NCBI RefSeq assembly: GCF_014217215.1
Contig: NZ_CP056080.1
Location: 2,356,001 to 2,420,000 of the forward strand
Direction of reading: 5' to 3'
DNA: 64,000 bases
Source of the DNA: Rothia nasimurium
Lineage (GTDB): Bacteria; Actinomycetota; Actinomycetes; Actinomycetales; Micrococcaceae
This document shows positions 35,378 to 49,044 of the stretch, one piece after another. Both the position numbers and the translations under genes were made by a program. The notes under the pieces were generated by a model. The model did no database searches and was not told the origin of the DNA. It saw only the letters and a list, made by a program, of their open reading frames with translations. Each line of letters starts with the position of its first letter. The first letter of the stretch is position 1.

Positions 35378-35653
35378 GTGGCTGAGTCGAAGTCTATTCG
35401 TGACGAGGATTTTGAAGAGGCGGAGCTACGCCGCGTTGCTGAATCGATGTACAGCGACGATGATTTCCCGTCGCCGACCCCCCTCTGGTATCGCGTGATT
35501 ATGTTCGCCATGATTGTGATTGGCGTGCTGTGGATTATTACCTTCTACATTTCCCAGTCGGTGTACCCGATTCCGGGTATCGGTAACTGGAATATCGGTA
35601 TCGGCATTGGCTTCATGATGGTGGGTCTGATTATGACCACCCGCTGGCGCTAG
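35378..35653 (+). CDS. crgA: Cell division protein CrgA
   Basis: This is a 91-aa membrane protein with two helices (YRVIMFAMIVIGVLWIITFYI and IGIGIGFMMVGLIMTT) and the signature PIPGIGNWNIGIGIG plus the ending TTRWR. CrgA helps place septal synthesis proteins and binds FtsZ-ring partners in actinobacteria. The GTG start at 35378 has GGAGG eight bases upstream. It is divergent from the sortase gene, with about 130 bp between them. The N-terminal 30 residues are acidic and charged, longer than in mycobacteria. Confidence 0.95.
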   Translation: MAESKSIRDEDFEEAELRRVAESMYSDDDFPSPTPLWYRVIMFAMIVIGVLWIITFYISQSVYPIPGIGNWNIGIGIGFMMVGLIMTTRWR

Positions 35654-35661
35654 GTGCCGCT

Positions 35662-35847
35662 GTGGCTGAGAAGAAACCTGAGACAACCAACCCCTCGAAC
35701 CTAGCGCCGGTTGATCCGAACGAGACGCTGGATCAGCGCGCCGATATTCGTGCCGCCCGGTTTGAGACCAAGCTACGCCGGTGGGCACTGTTCGGTGTGG
35801 TTGCTGCTGTGGCTATTTATTTTGTGTGGCAGGCGGTGGCGGGCTAG
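35662..35847 (+). CDS. Small membrane protein (61 aa) after crgA
   Basis: A short frame starting nine bases after the crgA stop encodes a 61-aa protein with one membrane helix near the end (WALFGVVAAVAIYFVWQAVAG). The N-terminal half is hydrophilic and acidic. The GTG start lacks a clear ribosome site, so translation may be coupled to crgA. I do not recognise it as a named family. A similar short frame could be checked in close relatives. Confidence 0.5.
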   Translation: MAEKKPETTNPSNLAPVDPNETLDQRADIRAARFETKLRRWALFGVVAAVAIYFVWQAVAG

Positions 35848-36130
35848 GGCCCTGCCCCAGCGGCGGAGAAGGTAGCCGGAGAGCCAGTAGGGTTTTAGTA
35901 AAACCGGTGAGCGCCCCGGGTTCCAAAAGGCCGCGGAGCGGAATCGAAAGGAAAGTGGCTAGGAGCGTCCTTTCCCTTAAAGCAACCTGCCCTCCCCTAC
36001 TGTAAGGCAGAGGAGGGCAGGGCTACACAACACCTATCAGCTCAAGTTCAGCTGATTTTGCACCTTGGCTTGGGTATATGTCTCAAGCAGTGTGCTTTAT
36101 CTCGTCAGCGTTCTCACGCTGGGAGTCTGA

Positions 36131-36670
36131 TTACGCTTCGGGAGCGGTGAAGGCTACATCGAGGTTGATGACGACCTTATCTGAGACCAGCACACCACCG
36201 GCCTCAACTGCAGCGTTCCAGGTGATGCCAAAGTCCTTGCGGGAGATGGTTGCTGAGACAGATGCACCGGCGCGGGTAACACCGAAGGCGTCGACGACTG
36301 CACCGGTGAATTCGCCGGTGAAGGTGACGGGGCGGGTTTCACCCTTGATGGTGAGGTTACCTGCGATGGTCAGGTCTTCGCTGTCGAGATCAAAGGAGGT
36401 TGACTCGAAGGCCATGGTGGCGTGAGCGTCTGCATCGAAGAAGTCTGCACTGCGCAGGTGGCCGTCACGATCAGCGTTGTTGGTGTTAACCGAGGCGATC
36501 TGTGCGGTTGCCTTGATGGTGGAGTCTGCGATGTTGTCAGCGATGACGAGCTGGGCGTCGACCTGTTCGAAGGTGCCGCGCACCTTGGTGATGCCTGCGT
36601 GGCGCACGGTGAAGCCCACCTCTGAGTGTGCTGAGTCATAGTTCCAGGTGCCTGCGGTGAGTTCTGCCAT
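36131..36670 (-). CDS. YceI family protein
   Basis: This 179-aa protein has a lipocalin-like barrel that binds polyisoprenoid or similar lipids. The family marks are TWNYDSAHSEVGFTVRHAGITKVRGTF, GHLRSADFFDADAHATMAFESTS, LTIKGETRPVTF and FGVTRAGASVSATISRKDFGITWN. No signal peptide is visible, so it is cytoplasmic, unlike many Gram-negative members. The start was moved to the second Met (MAELTAG), which has GAAAGG upstream. A hairpin with CTGCCCTCC/GGAGGGCAG arms lies at 35986-36023, after the gene on the minus strand. Confidence 0.92.
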   Translation of the reverse strand: MAELTAGTWNYDSAHSEVGFTVRHAGITKVRGTFEQVDAQLVIADNIADSTIKATAQIASVNTNNADRDGHLRSADFFDADAHATMAFESTSFDLDSEDLTIAGNLTIKGETRPVTFTGEFTGAVVDAFGVTRAGASVSATISRKDFGITWNAAVEAGGVLVSDKVVINLDVAFTAPEA

Positions 36671-36786
36671 GATTGTGCCTTTCAAGCGGACGGTTTGTTT
36701 TCAACAGTTATTACTTTACAAGTAAAGTTTTACTCGTGCAAGCTGTGCGGCGAAAAATTTTACAAAGAAAATTTTAGCCGGCGGGG

Positions 36787-37701
36787 CTATCGAAGAACCC
36801 CTTCGCCCGCGGCTGCAGCGTACACCCGTTCACTCAGCCGGGCGAGCACGGGGGAGCTGATGTTCCAGTGCTGCCAGTAGAGCGGCACGTCAACCGGCTG
36901 GGGGGCGAGCTCCACCAGGTCGCCAGAGGCAAGGGCATCGAGGGCCTGCACCTCGGGCAGAATACCCCAGGCAATTCCACCCAGAACGGCTCGCCCATAG
37001 TCGGGTGAGCTGGGCAGGTAGATGGTGGGTGAGCTCTGCCAGGAGTCAGGTTCCACCGCAAAGCGGTCGAGCAGCAGACCCCGGGCGGACGCTAGCCCGA
37101 AATCCTTTCGGTCAAACTCCACCACCGGCGCAAGTGCCAGCTGCTCGGCGGTGACCTGCGGGTAGGCGGGAAAGTAGCGCACCAGGTAGTCACGGGAGGC
37201 AACCACGCGGTAGCGGATATCGCCCAGCTTCTCAACGGAACAACCGGCGATAGGTTCGGGGCTGGAGGTCAGGGCGGCCATCACCTCGCCCGACCGCAGC
37301 AGGGCGGACGAGTGGTACTCGGCTTCTCGGCGCACGTCGCAGAAGATGCGGTCGTGGGCGGCCAGTTCTGCAACGGCCGAGAGGAACCAGGTGGCTAGGG
37401 AGTCGGCGTTGACGGCCACAGCTACGCTCTGCCCCTCTTCACTACCGCCGAGCTCACGCTCCATTTCTGCGTGCAGGAATTCACTTTGCCGGGCAATGCG
37501 CAGGACGCTTTGCCCCGACTCGGTGGGAGCCACCGGGTTAGTGCGCTTGAGGAGCACCCGCCCGGCCAGCTGTTCCATTGCCTTGACGCGTTGTGAGATG
37601 GCAGAGGCGCTGACGCCCAAAATATCGGCGGCTGCGTCGAAGGTGCCGTATTCAATGACGGTAACGAAGGTTTGGAGCTGGTCGGTCGTAAAGCGCATCA
37701 T
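36787..37701 (-). CDS. lysG: LysR-type regulator, LysG/ArgP-like
   Basis: This 304-aa LysR-type regulator starts RFTTDQLQTFVTVIEYGTFDAAADILGVSASAISQRVKAMEQLAGRVLLKRTNPVAPTESG in short stretches, the helix-turn-helix of ArgP/LysG. The effector domain follows. It is divergent from a lysE gene, the classic arrangement in Corynebacterium, where LysG with lysine, arginine or histidine turns on the exporter. Only about 40 bp separates the predicted regulator start from the exporter promoter. Two ATGs lie in tandem at the start, and the first is used here. Confidence 0.9.
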   Translation of the reverse strand: MMRFTTDQLQTFVTVIEYGTFDAAADILGVSASAISQRVKAMEQLAGRVLLKRTNPVAPTESGQSVLRIARQSEFLHAEMERELGGSEEGQSVAVAVNADSLATWFLSAVAELAAHDRIFCDVRREAEYHSSALLRSGEVMAALTSSPEPIAGCSVEKLGDIRYRVVASRDYLVRYFPAYPQVTAEQLALAPVVEFDRKDFGLASARGLLLDRFAVEPDSWQSSPTIYLPSSPDYGRAVLGGIAWGILPEVQALDALASGDLVELAPQPVDVPLYWQHWNISSPVLARLSERVYAAAAGEGVLR

Positions 37702-37718
37702 AAGAACATCTTATGCTA

Positions 37719-37746
37719 TTGAAGTTTCATTAGATAGCTTTATGAA
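37719..37746 (+). promoter_or_regulatory. Predicted promoter of lysE
   Basis: TTGAAG at 37719-37724 and TATGAA at 37741-37746, 16 bp apart, face the exporter gene. The TATGAA overlaps an early ATG, which argues that the real start is the GTG further on. LysG sites would overlap this element. Confidence 0.45.
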
Positions 37747-37770
37747 TGCTGGTCACCTACGATGGATTCT

Positions 37771-38395
37771 CGTGACTATCGCAGAAATCCTCCCCCACGT
37801 CCTCTTTGGCATCGGTACCTCGCTCTCACTCATTGTGGCTATCGGTGCCCAGAACGCCTACGTACTCAAGCAGGGCATCATCGGCAAGTTCATCTGGCCC
37901 ATTGCCATCTTCTGCATTCTTTCTGATGCCCTGCTCATCGGCTTGGGAGTGCTGGGGATCGGGTCCCTGGTGGACTCAGCAGCCTGGGTACTGGAGATTC
38001 TGCGCTGGGGTGGCGGGGCCTTCCTCGTTATCTACGGTTCCATGGCTGCTAAACGTGCCCTGCGGCCGTCCGCCATGAAGGTCACCAGCGAGGACTCCGG
38101 GCCGCAGACCCTGGGCAAGGCCCTGCTCATTGCTGCTGCCATGACCTACCTCAACCCCCACACCTACCTCGATACCTTTGTTCTCATTGGTGGTATTGCG
38201 GCACAGCAGGGCGACTACCGCTGGCTTTTCTACGCGGGCACGGTCACCGGTAGCGCTATCTGGTTTACTCTCCTCGCCTCGTGTAGCCGCTTCCTGCGTC
38301 CTGTTTTTGCCAACCCCCGCGCCTGGCGCGTGCTAGACGCCGGCATCGCCGCCCTCATGTTCTTCCTGGCCTACAAGGTCATGTTCGGGCACTAA
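37771..38395 (+). CDS. lysE: LysE family amino acid exporter
   Basis: This roughly 207-aa membrane protein exports basic amino acids such as lysine and arginine. The family start is LPHVLFGIGTSLSLIVAIGAQNAYVLKQGIIG, with IGAQNAYVLKQG as the signature. Six hydrophobic segments are visible, including YLNPHTYLDTFVLIGGIAAQQ. The start is either the ATG at 37742 or the GTG at 37771. I chose the GTG because the ATG sits inside the predicted -10 element. The gene ends convergent with an ABC pseudogene, whose stop codon overlaps this one. Regulation by the divergent LysG is inferred. Confidence 0.9.
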
Positions 38396-39666
38396 GGCAC
38401 CTGCCCGACCTGTAGGTAGGTATCTGAGGACTCGGTAGGGGCATCAGCGTCGTGGGTAACCACGACAACCAGATATATTCAGCTATCTGCCGTATCTGCT
38501 GCCAGACAGCAGCACGGTGTCCGGAGCCGATACCCGTGGTCGGCTCATCGAGCACGACAAGAGAATCTTGGGGCCCAAGCAGGGTACGGACGAGCGCCAC
38601 CCGCCTTGCTTCTAGGGCACGATCTGCCTGAATCACCTGATGGGCAGTATCAAAAATCAGATTAGTGCTCTGGGGCAAATACCGCACAGTTGAAAAGGTA
38701 TCCAGTGGCACTACTTCAGCATCAGCAACTGCGCGGAACCCTAGCAAGGCTTCAAGCAAACTGGTCTTGCCGGACCCGCTTTCTCCACATAGCCAGATAA
38801 TTCCCCGCCTACGAGTAGCTATCAACTGACGAAGCTGACCTATCTCGATAGCTTCTTGCCCTAATTGAACCCCCTTCCCTTGTACCGCTCGCGAGGCCTC
38901 TTCCTGCTTAGCCATAGCCACACCCAGCGATGATAGGCCGAACCCTATATCCTGCACAGTTTGAATAGAGTAAAGAGCTACTCCAATGAGAGCCACAAGA
39001 CCGGAAATCACCATGTCCATTTCCTGGCCTTTATTAAGAGCTGCGTAGACACCCATAAGAACGGCTAGAAGTAAGGCTAGGAACAGGGCCTGCCCCAAAT
39101 ATAGGTTACGCGTAGCTCGGTAGGACTGCACCCCGGCTTTTTCTACCGCAATACGGCTTTTCTGATAGTTGCGACGTGTCTGACCATGTAGCCCAAAAAT
39201 AGTGACTTCCCGCCAATAGGCCACATAGTTGCTGAGCACTCCAAAGTTTTTGAGAGCAAGCGTAGGCCAGTTCTCCATCATCCTGCCGCGCACGAGCCGG
39301 ACGTGAAGAACAATAGGTATGATTCAATGCCTCCAGAGCTATCTTAGTTTGAGCAGCCTGCTCGAGAGCTCCATAGAGCGGATAAACCAAGTAGGTAAGC
39401 CCTCGGGATAAAAGCCAGAGCAGGCTGTAGCCCACAATCAGCAAAACCAAAGAGACAGGTTCAAAACCATCGAGAACCCAGATAAGGGCCACTCCGGGTA
39501 TGGCAGAAACTACTACCCCTAGTGCTGGAGATAGCACTAAAGAGATTATTACTATCCAGGCATGCAAAGGGTTTACAGTATAAAACCGAGAAAAAGTAAC
39601 AACGGAAAAACGCGAAAGAGAAATTAAAGTTTTCATTTTTACCTTCAAGACAACAAGCCACCGCAT
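38392..39666 (-). pseudogene. ABC transporter (fused membrane and ATPase domains), two frameshifts
   Basis: Pieces of one ABC exporter lie in two or three frames. The first piece (39666 to about 39300) has membrane helices and ends in unconserved residues. The second piece (about 39290 to 38470) continues the membrane part with MMENWPTLALKNFGVLSNY and then the Walker A loop CGESGSGKTSLLEALLG and Walker B SLVVLDEPTTG. The LSGGQ signature region is eroded to ADRALEARR. The last piece, in a further frame, gives LVVVVTHDADAPTESSDTYLQVGQVP and stops at 38392, overlapping the lysE stop. The total is about 420 codons, shorter than a full exporter. It may be a remnant of a peptide or CydCD-type exporter. 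Confidence 0.8.
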
Positions 39667-39880
39667 ATGGCGGCTTTAAAGAATCATGCTGTGTCTCTTT
39701 AGAAAGGCCTGCGCCATGGCACACTTACCCTCCCGCTTATCTCTACAAGCGAGTTGATAAGATGGCGTCGAGCCTGAAGGCAAAAAATTATACGGTCATT
39801 GTTGACTTTCTGTATCTAGGAGAAAGCTAATCGACAAGCCTCCTCGTAGAGCCCATTCTGACAAACCTCCAGAGAAAAGG
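39667..39880. other. Short AT-richer gap
   Basis: This region of about 210 bp separates the ABC pseudogene from the membrane protein gene. It is visibly richer in A and T than the neighbours and probably contained the ABC gene promoter. No clear hairpin or gene was seen. Confidence 0.4.
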
Positions 39881-41122
39881 TCAACACCTTCTACTGCTGT
39901 GACGAGCCCGGTAGATATTTCGCACCATCACCGTGCACCGCACCTGGCCGATGGCAGGCTCCAAGAACTCCTCCGCGTAGCGGGAATCCGTACTAGTCTG
40001 AGCAGCAAAGTTAAGGGCAGCAAAAGCCCCCAGCACCATCGACACCTTCACCAGAACGTCTGTAAACGGGAACTGCACACCCAAGAGGGTCACCTTAGAG
40101 GCCTCAAAACCCAGCCAGCTCGTAATGGTGGCATCAGGGATAGCGATCGTGCCAAACCAAACAAAAAACAGAAAAACGACCCCGGCAAAAAGTACAGCCT
40201 GAATCATCTGCACCACAATCGGGAGAAGCACCAGGTTATTCCACTCACCCCACCTAAAATTAGCCGGGCGGCCCAAGCCCGCAGCGGGCAAATTTTCAAG
40301 CTCCTGACGCCACCAGTCCCCAGCCTGTAGAGCAGCACCCGCGTATTCGGCGTCCGTAAACTCCTCCTCCACCTTATCCCCTTTACGGGCACCCAGCAGC
40401 CGGCGGGTCTTCTCGGTTACTGTCGACGAAACAACCAGCAAACTCAACACCGTCAGGATAGCCACCACCTGCAAAGTACGCTGCATACTCAAAGCCGCCG
40501 CCACACGCCAGATATCACCGTTCACAAAAAAGAAGAGCACGGCAATCATGAGCACCGGCAGCACCTTGACCAACATGCTTGAAAGGGCAGCTAGCTCCTT
40601 CACAACCTGCCGAAGCGCCCAGTAGCACAGGGAATCCAAGCCCAGGTAAACAGCTAGGAGCGTAGCCCCCAAGATCCAGAGCACATCACCGGCAGCAAAG
40701 GCGTCAGCAACATCTGCCAGCCCCATCCAGCGGGCAGTCTGCGGCAGCATGGAGAAAGCCGCTAGGGGCAGAAGCAGCGCACCAATCAGGGTTTGGGGCC
40801 AGAAGGGCAGGGGCGCTAGTAAGCGCGATACGGCCCAGGGTACAACCAGAAGCAGAAGGGGCGGCACGAGGGCTAGGGCAATGAAGATGGGTGTCAGGAC
40901 GCTGTCTGGCACGTCTACCGGCACCCCTCCGTCCTGCGCCTCCACAGCAAGCTGGGCTAGGCCCCACAGCAAAGTAAGATAGGTGAAGGAAGAAACTATA
41001 AGCCAGGCAGAAAGCGGGGCAGAACGGGCGAGAGTCCATCGCGCACGCTCTCGCGCAGGGATAACCAGCGGAGCCCCGGCGGCTCTGAACCAGGTGTGTG
41101 CTTCTTGCTCGGTGAGTGTCAT
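39881..41122 (-). CDS. Uncharacterised multi-pass membrane protein
   Basis: The 413-aa product has about nine hydrophobic segments, for example WLIVSSFTYLTLLWGLAQLAV, LVPPLLLLVVPWAVSRLL and VLMIAVLFFFVNGDIW. A cytoplasmic middle part contains RRLLGARKGDKVEEEFTDAEY. I do not recognise a family and see no catalytic motif. It starts MTLTEQEAHTWFRAAG and ends with a basic tail. It lies between an ABC pseudogene and the rRNA operon and has its own apparent transcription. It may be an old companion of the ABC pseudogene, but nothing in the sequence shows this. Confidence 0.65.
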   Translation of the reverse strand: MTLTEQEAHTWFRAAGAPLVIPARERARWTLARSAPLSAWLIVSSFTYLTLLWGLAQLAVEAQDGGVPVDVPDSVLTPIFIALALVPPLLLLVVPWAVSRLLAPLPFWPQTLIGALLLPLAAFSMLPQTARWMGLADVADAFAAGDVLWILGATLLAVYLGLDSLCYWALRQVVKELAALSSMLVKVLPVLMIAVLFFFVNGDIWRVAAALSMQRTLQVVAILTVLSLLVVSSTVTEKTRRLLGARKGDKVEEEFTDAEYAGAALQAGDWWRQELENLPAAGLGRPANFRWGEWNNLVLLPIVVQMIQAVLFAGVVFLFFVWFGTIAIPDATITSWLGFEASKVTLLGVQFPFTDVLVKVSMVLGAFAALNFAAQTSTDSRYAEEFLEPAIGQVRCTVMVRNIYRARHSSRRC

Positions 41123-41220
41123 ACTCTGATTCTACAGGCTGAGCTGAGGGGTATTTTTAACCGCACAGTATATAAAATATTTGTTCTATTTTTGTAAAGA
41201 GTAGTTTTTGGGTACAAAAA

Positions 41221-41260
41221 AGCGAGGGGTTCTAGAGCGTTAGCTCTAGAACCCCTCGCT
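41221..41260 (-). terminator. Terminator of the rRNA operon
   Basis: A perfect 18-bp stem (AGCGAGGGGTTCTAGAGC with its complement) and GTTA loop are followed on the minus strand by TTTTTTG. It begins about 70 bases after the 23S gene, leaving no room for a 5S gene. Confidence 0.9.
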
Positions 41261-41330
41261 GATTCAACCCAAGGGTTGTTATCTCAAAACCATACAGTGG
41301 ACGCAAACAAAAACAAAACTCAGTCATAAA

Positions 41331-46332
<5,002 letters not shown>

Positions 46333-47182
46333 AAAATGAAGTAGTTGATGATCCTGGTCTCTGATTGTTAGCGAACCATTCACCACGGGGTGGTGCGGTT
46401 CAAGCTGACGAATCTGAAACCATATGATTATCAAATTCTGCAAGAAACCGTTGGTTTCTCACATTGTTATATAAATATTTGGTATCAGTTCAAGACCATA
46501 ATCACTCCAGGACCGTTGTGGTCTTGGTATTGTGATGATGGACGATAAGAATGTTATTTATAACATTGGTACGCTATTGAGTTTTCAAGCAACAAACCGC
46601 ATTCTCAACCCTAGCCACATATTGGCCGGTGTTTCGTATCGGTCATTCTCAGTTTTTTGTGTTACCCGCTTGGGCAACTCTTCTAGTCTATCGCGCTTCT
46701 TTCCTGTGCGTCAACTCGGCGTTCCGTGTTGCGTCTCACAGTGGCTTGTAGCTGGATTATTACTTCAAAATCTCACTCGTTCGAGCTGGGATTTCTCAGT
46801 TCCGGCCGGGGCCTGAATTCGCTATGTGACTAGGTGTTTTGTCGCTTGGCGGGTTTCCCCTGTGCCGTGGCGACTCGTAATACTCTACGCAGGTTCAAAA
46901 CACTTCGCAAGTCGAAAATGACCCCAAAAACCACCCACGGGCCTCCACACACCCCTTTTTAGCCCCAAAAACCACCTTGGTCGAGAGTGTTTCACCTAGT
47001 CAAAGACATCTAGTGAGGCAGGTCTATGGCCCACATCTATGACCCACTACACCTAAAATTCTTTGAAAAACCTTCAAAACTCCCCCAAACTGCCCTTCTC
47101 TACCCCCTTTCTAGGAATACTGCGCCCCTCTAACCCGTTATGCCAGGCATACACAACCCCTATATAGAGAAGGACATTCACC
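46333..47182 (-). other. rRNA operon leader and promoter region
   Basis: This 850-bp gene-free region is mostly the leader of the rRNA operon. A boxA-like antitermination element (TTGCTTGAAAACTCAATAGC on the minus strand) is at 46571-46596. Hairpins AGAAACC/GGTTTCT near 46442 and AAGACCA/TGGTCTT near 46492-46523 probably serve RNase III processing. The predicted promoter lies at 46882-46910. The remainder, up to the LLM gene, holds A-rich upstream DNA and no clear gene. Confidence 0.75.
46882..46910 (-). promoter_or_regulatory. Predicted rRNA promoter
   Basis: On the minus strand TTGCGA and TAGAGT are separated by 17 bp, about 550 bases before the 16S gene. A run of A-rich sequence upstream may act as an UP element. 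Other promoters could exist. Confidence 0.5.
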
Positions 47183-48166
47183 ATGCCAGCCCTATCCCTG
47201 CTCGACTTTGCCCTCATTTTCCCGGGTGAACGCCCCGCAGACAGCTTCAAACGCTCTGTAGCGCTAGCTCAGCACGCAGAGAAGCTCGGCTACGAACGCA
47301 TCTGGTACGCAGAACACCACAACATGCAGCGCATTGCCTCAGCTGCCCCGGCAGTGCTGATTGCCCACGTTGGTGCACAGACCTCAACCATTCGTCTGGG
47401 AGCTGGCGGTGTCATGCTGCCCAACCACTCCCCTCTTACCGTGGCAGAACAGTTCGGCACCCTGGCCGAAATGTACCCCGACCGCATCGACCTGGGCCTG
47501 GGTCGGGCTCCCGGCACCGACATGCGCACCCTCGCCGCCCTGCGCCGAGACCCGCAGGACGCAGACAACTTCCCCCAGGACGTCCAGGAACTCGCAAGCT
47601 ATCTGAGCGGGGACACCCGTGTGCCCGGCGTCCATGCCACCCCGGGGGCAGGGACCAATGTGCCCCTCTACATTCTGGGCTCATCCCTCTTCGGCGCTTC
47701 CCTCGCTGGTGCCCTGGGTCTGCCCTATGCCTTTGCCTCCCACTTCGCCCCCACTCACCTGGAACAGGCCATAGCGGTCTACCGCGAGCGCTTCACCCCC
47801 TCAGAGCAGCTAGAGCAGCCCTACGTGATTGCTGCGGCTAACGTGATTGCCGCCGATACAGAAGAGGACGCCCGCGCCCAGCAGGTAATTGCGCACCGGC
47901 AGCGGGTGAAGTCCATGATGCGCCTAGATGACCGCGACCTGAGCGACGATGAGCTGGATATGCTAGTCGCATCACCCCAGGGCCAGCAGATCCTGGACAT
48001 GCTGCGCTACACCGCGGTAGGCACTTCGGAGCAGGTAGGTGACTACCTCACCCGCTTCGCTAATTCAGTGCAGGCCGACGAGCTGATGATCTCTAACCTC
48101 TCCCCCAGCACGGAACAGGCCCACCGCGGCCTTGAGGTGCTGGCGCAGGCCATGATTCAGAAATAG
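47183..48166 (+). CDS. LLM class flavin-dependent oxidoreductase
   Basis: This 327-aa enzyme of the luciferase-like monooxygenase superfamily uses reduced flavin. Family marks are [72 protein letters not shown] in stretches, and [13 protein letters not shown]. The start shows GAAGGA eight bases upstream of the ATG. It has the group 1 pattern (MsnO8-like), often of unknown substrate. It faces the same terminator that ends the response regulator gene from the other side. Confidence 0.93.
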   Translation: MPALSLLDFALIFPGERPADSFKRSVALAQHAEKLGYERIWYAEHHNMQRIASAAPAVLIAHVGAQTSTIRLGAGGVMLPNHSPLTVAEQFGTLAEMYPDRIDLGLGRAPGTDMRTLAALRRDPQDADNFPQDVQELASYLSGDTRVPGVHATPGAGTNVPLYILGSSLFGASLAGALGLPYAFASHFAPTHLEQAIAVYRERFTPSEQLEQPYVIAAANVIAADTEEDARAQQVIAHRQRVKSMMRLDDRDLSDDELDMLVASPQGQQILDMLRYTAVGTSEQVGDYLTRFANSVQADELMISNLSPSTEQAHRGLEVLAQAMIQK

Positions 48167-48174
48167 GGCAAAGG

Positions 48175-48217
48175 AAGGTGTAGCAGGCTCGCACTCGCTG
48201 CGAGCCTGCCACACCTT
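48175..48217. terminator. Bidirectional terminator between LLM and response regulator genes
   Basis: The arms AAGGTGTAGCAGGCTCGCA and TGCGAGCCTGCCACACCTT pair with one mismatch around a CTCGC loop. Both convergent genes end beside it. The arm sequence resembles the hairpin after the pxp operon. Confidence 0.8.
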
Positions 48218-48229
48218 TAGTAAGAGCAA

Positions 48230-49009
48230 CTACCCCTCTAGAAAGGCCAAGACCGCGCGGACGCGGCGGTTGCCGGTATCGGCGGGCAGGTCGAGCTTGT
48301 CGAAGATATTGCCTACGTGCTTGGCGACGGTTGCCGGGGATATGAAGAGTTCAGCTTCGATCTCTGCGTTTGACCGCCCCTGGGCCATGAGCCGCAGAAT
48401 TTCTAGCTCACGCGGGGAAAGCCTAGCCAGCTTGCCCCCGGCAGGGTGCACTGCCTGGCCGGACTGGCGGGCGGACGCTCCCCCGTTGCCCCCTGCCTCG
48501 GGGTAGGGAGAGGGGGTGGGGGCGGACGCGCCGGAAGCACCAGCCGGGGTGCCGGGTATCTGCCCGCTAGAGGTGCCGCCGAGAAGGTGCTGGACGACGT
48601 CCGGGTCGATGACGGTGCCACCTGCCACCACGGTTTCAAGGGCACGGGCGAATTCTTCGACGTCCCCCACCCTGTCTTTGAGCAGGTAGCCCAGCCCCGC
48701 CGCAGAGCGGGCAAAAAGTTCGCGGGCGTAGGCGGTGGTGATGTACTGGGAGAGCACCACGATGGGCAGGCCGGGGTAGGTCTCGCGCAGCTGTAGGGCG
48801 GCTTTGAGGCCGTCGGAGGTATGGGTGGGAGGCATACGCACATCGGTGATAACGGCGTCGACCCCCTCTCCCGCCATTGCTGCCTCAACGGCGGTGAGCA
48901 GGGTGGGGGCGTCCTCTGCTTCTGCAAGCACGGAGTGCCCCAGCGCTCCTAGCACCATCGTCAGCCCCTGGCGGAGCAGGGCGGAATCTTCGGCGAGGAT
49001 AATGCGCAT
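48230..49009 (-). CDS. Response regulator, NarL/LuxR family
   Basis: This 259-aa DNA-binding regulator is paired with the histidine kinase encoded just upstream. The receiver domain starts MRIILAEDSALLRQGL, with the phospho-acceptor Asp in AVITDVRMPP and the conserved Lys in LLKDRV. The helix-turn-helix domain LSPRELEILRLMAQGRSNAEIEAELFISPATVAKHVGNIFDKL is near the end. A Gly/Pro/Ser-rich linker of about 50 residues between the two is longer than usual. The start was set at ATG 49009 because AAGGTG precedes it. A parS palindrome lies just before it, in the short gap to the kinase gene. Confidence 0.93.
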   Translation of the reverse strand: MRIILAEDSALLRQGLTMVLGALGHSVLAEAEDAPTLLTAVEAAMAGEGVDAVITDVRMPPTHTSDGLKAALQLRETYPGLPIVVLSQYITTAYARELFARSAAGLGYLLKDRVGDVEEFARALETVVAGGTVIDPDVVQHLLGGTSSGQIPGTPAGASGASAPTPSPYPEAGGNGGASARQSGQAVHPAGGKLARLSPRELEILRLMAQGRSNAEIEAELFISPATVAKHVGNIFDKLDLPADTGNRRVRAVLAFLEG

Positions 49010-49029
49010 GGGGCACCTTTCGTGACAAC

Positions 49030-49043
49030 GTTTCACGTGAAAC
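49030..49043. other. parS-like ParB-binding palindrome (site 1)
   Basis: GTTTCACGTGAAAC is a perfect palindrome and the core of the parS consensus (TGTTTCACGTGAAACA), here with C/G at the outermost bases. It lies one base after the kinase stop codon. ParB binding is inferred from the sequence. Confidence 0.8.
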
Positions 49044-49044
49044 G

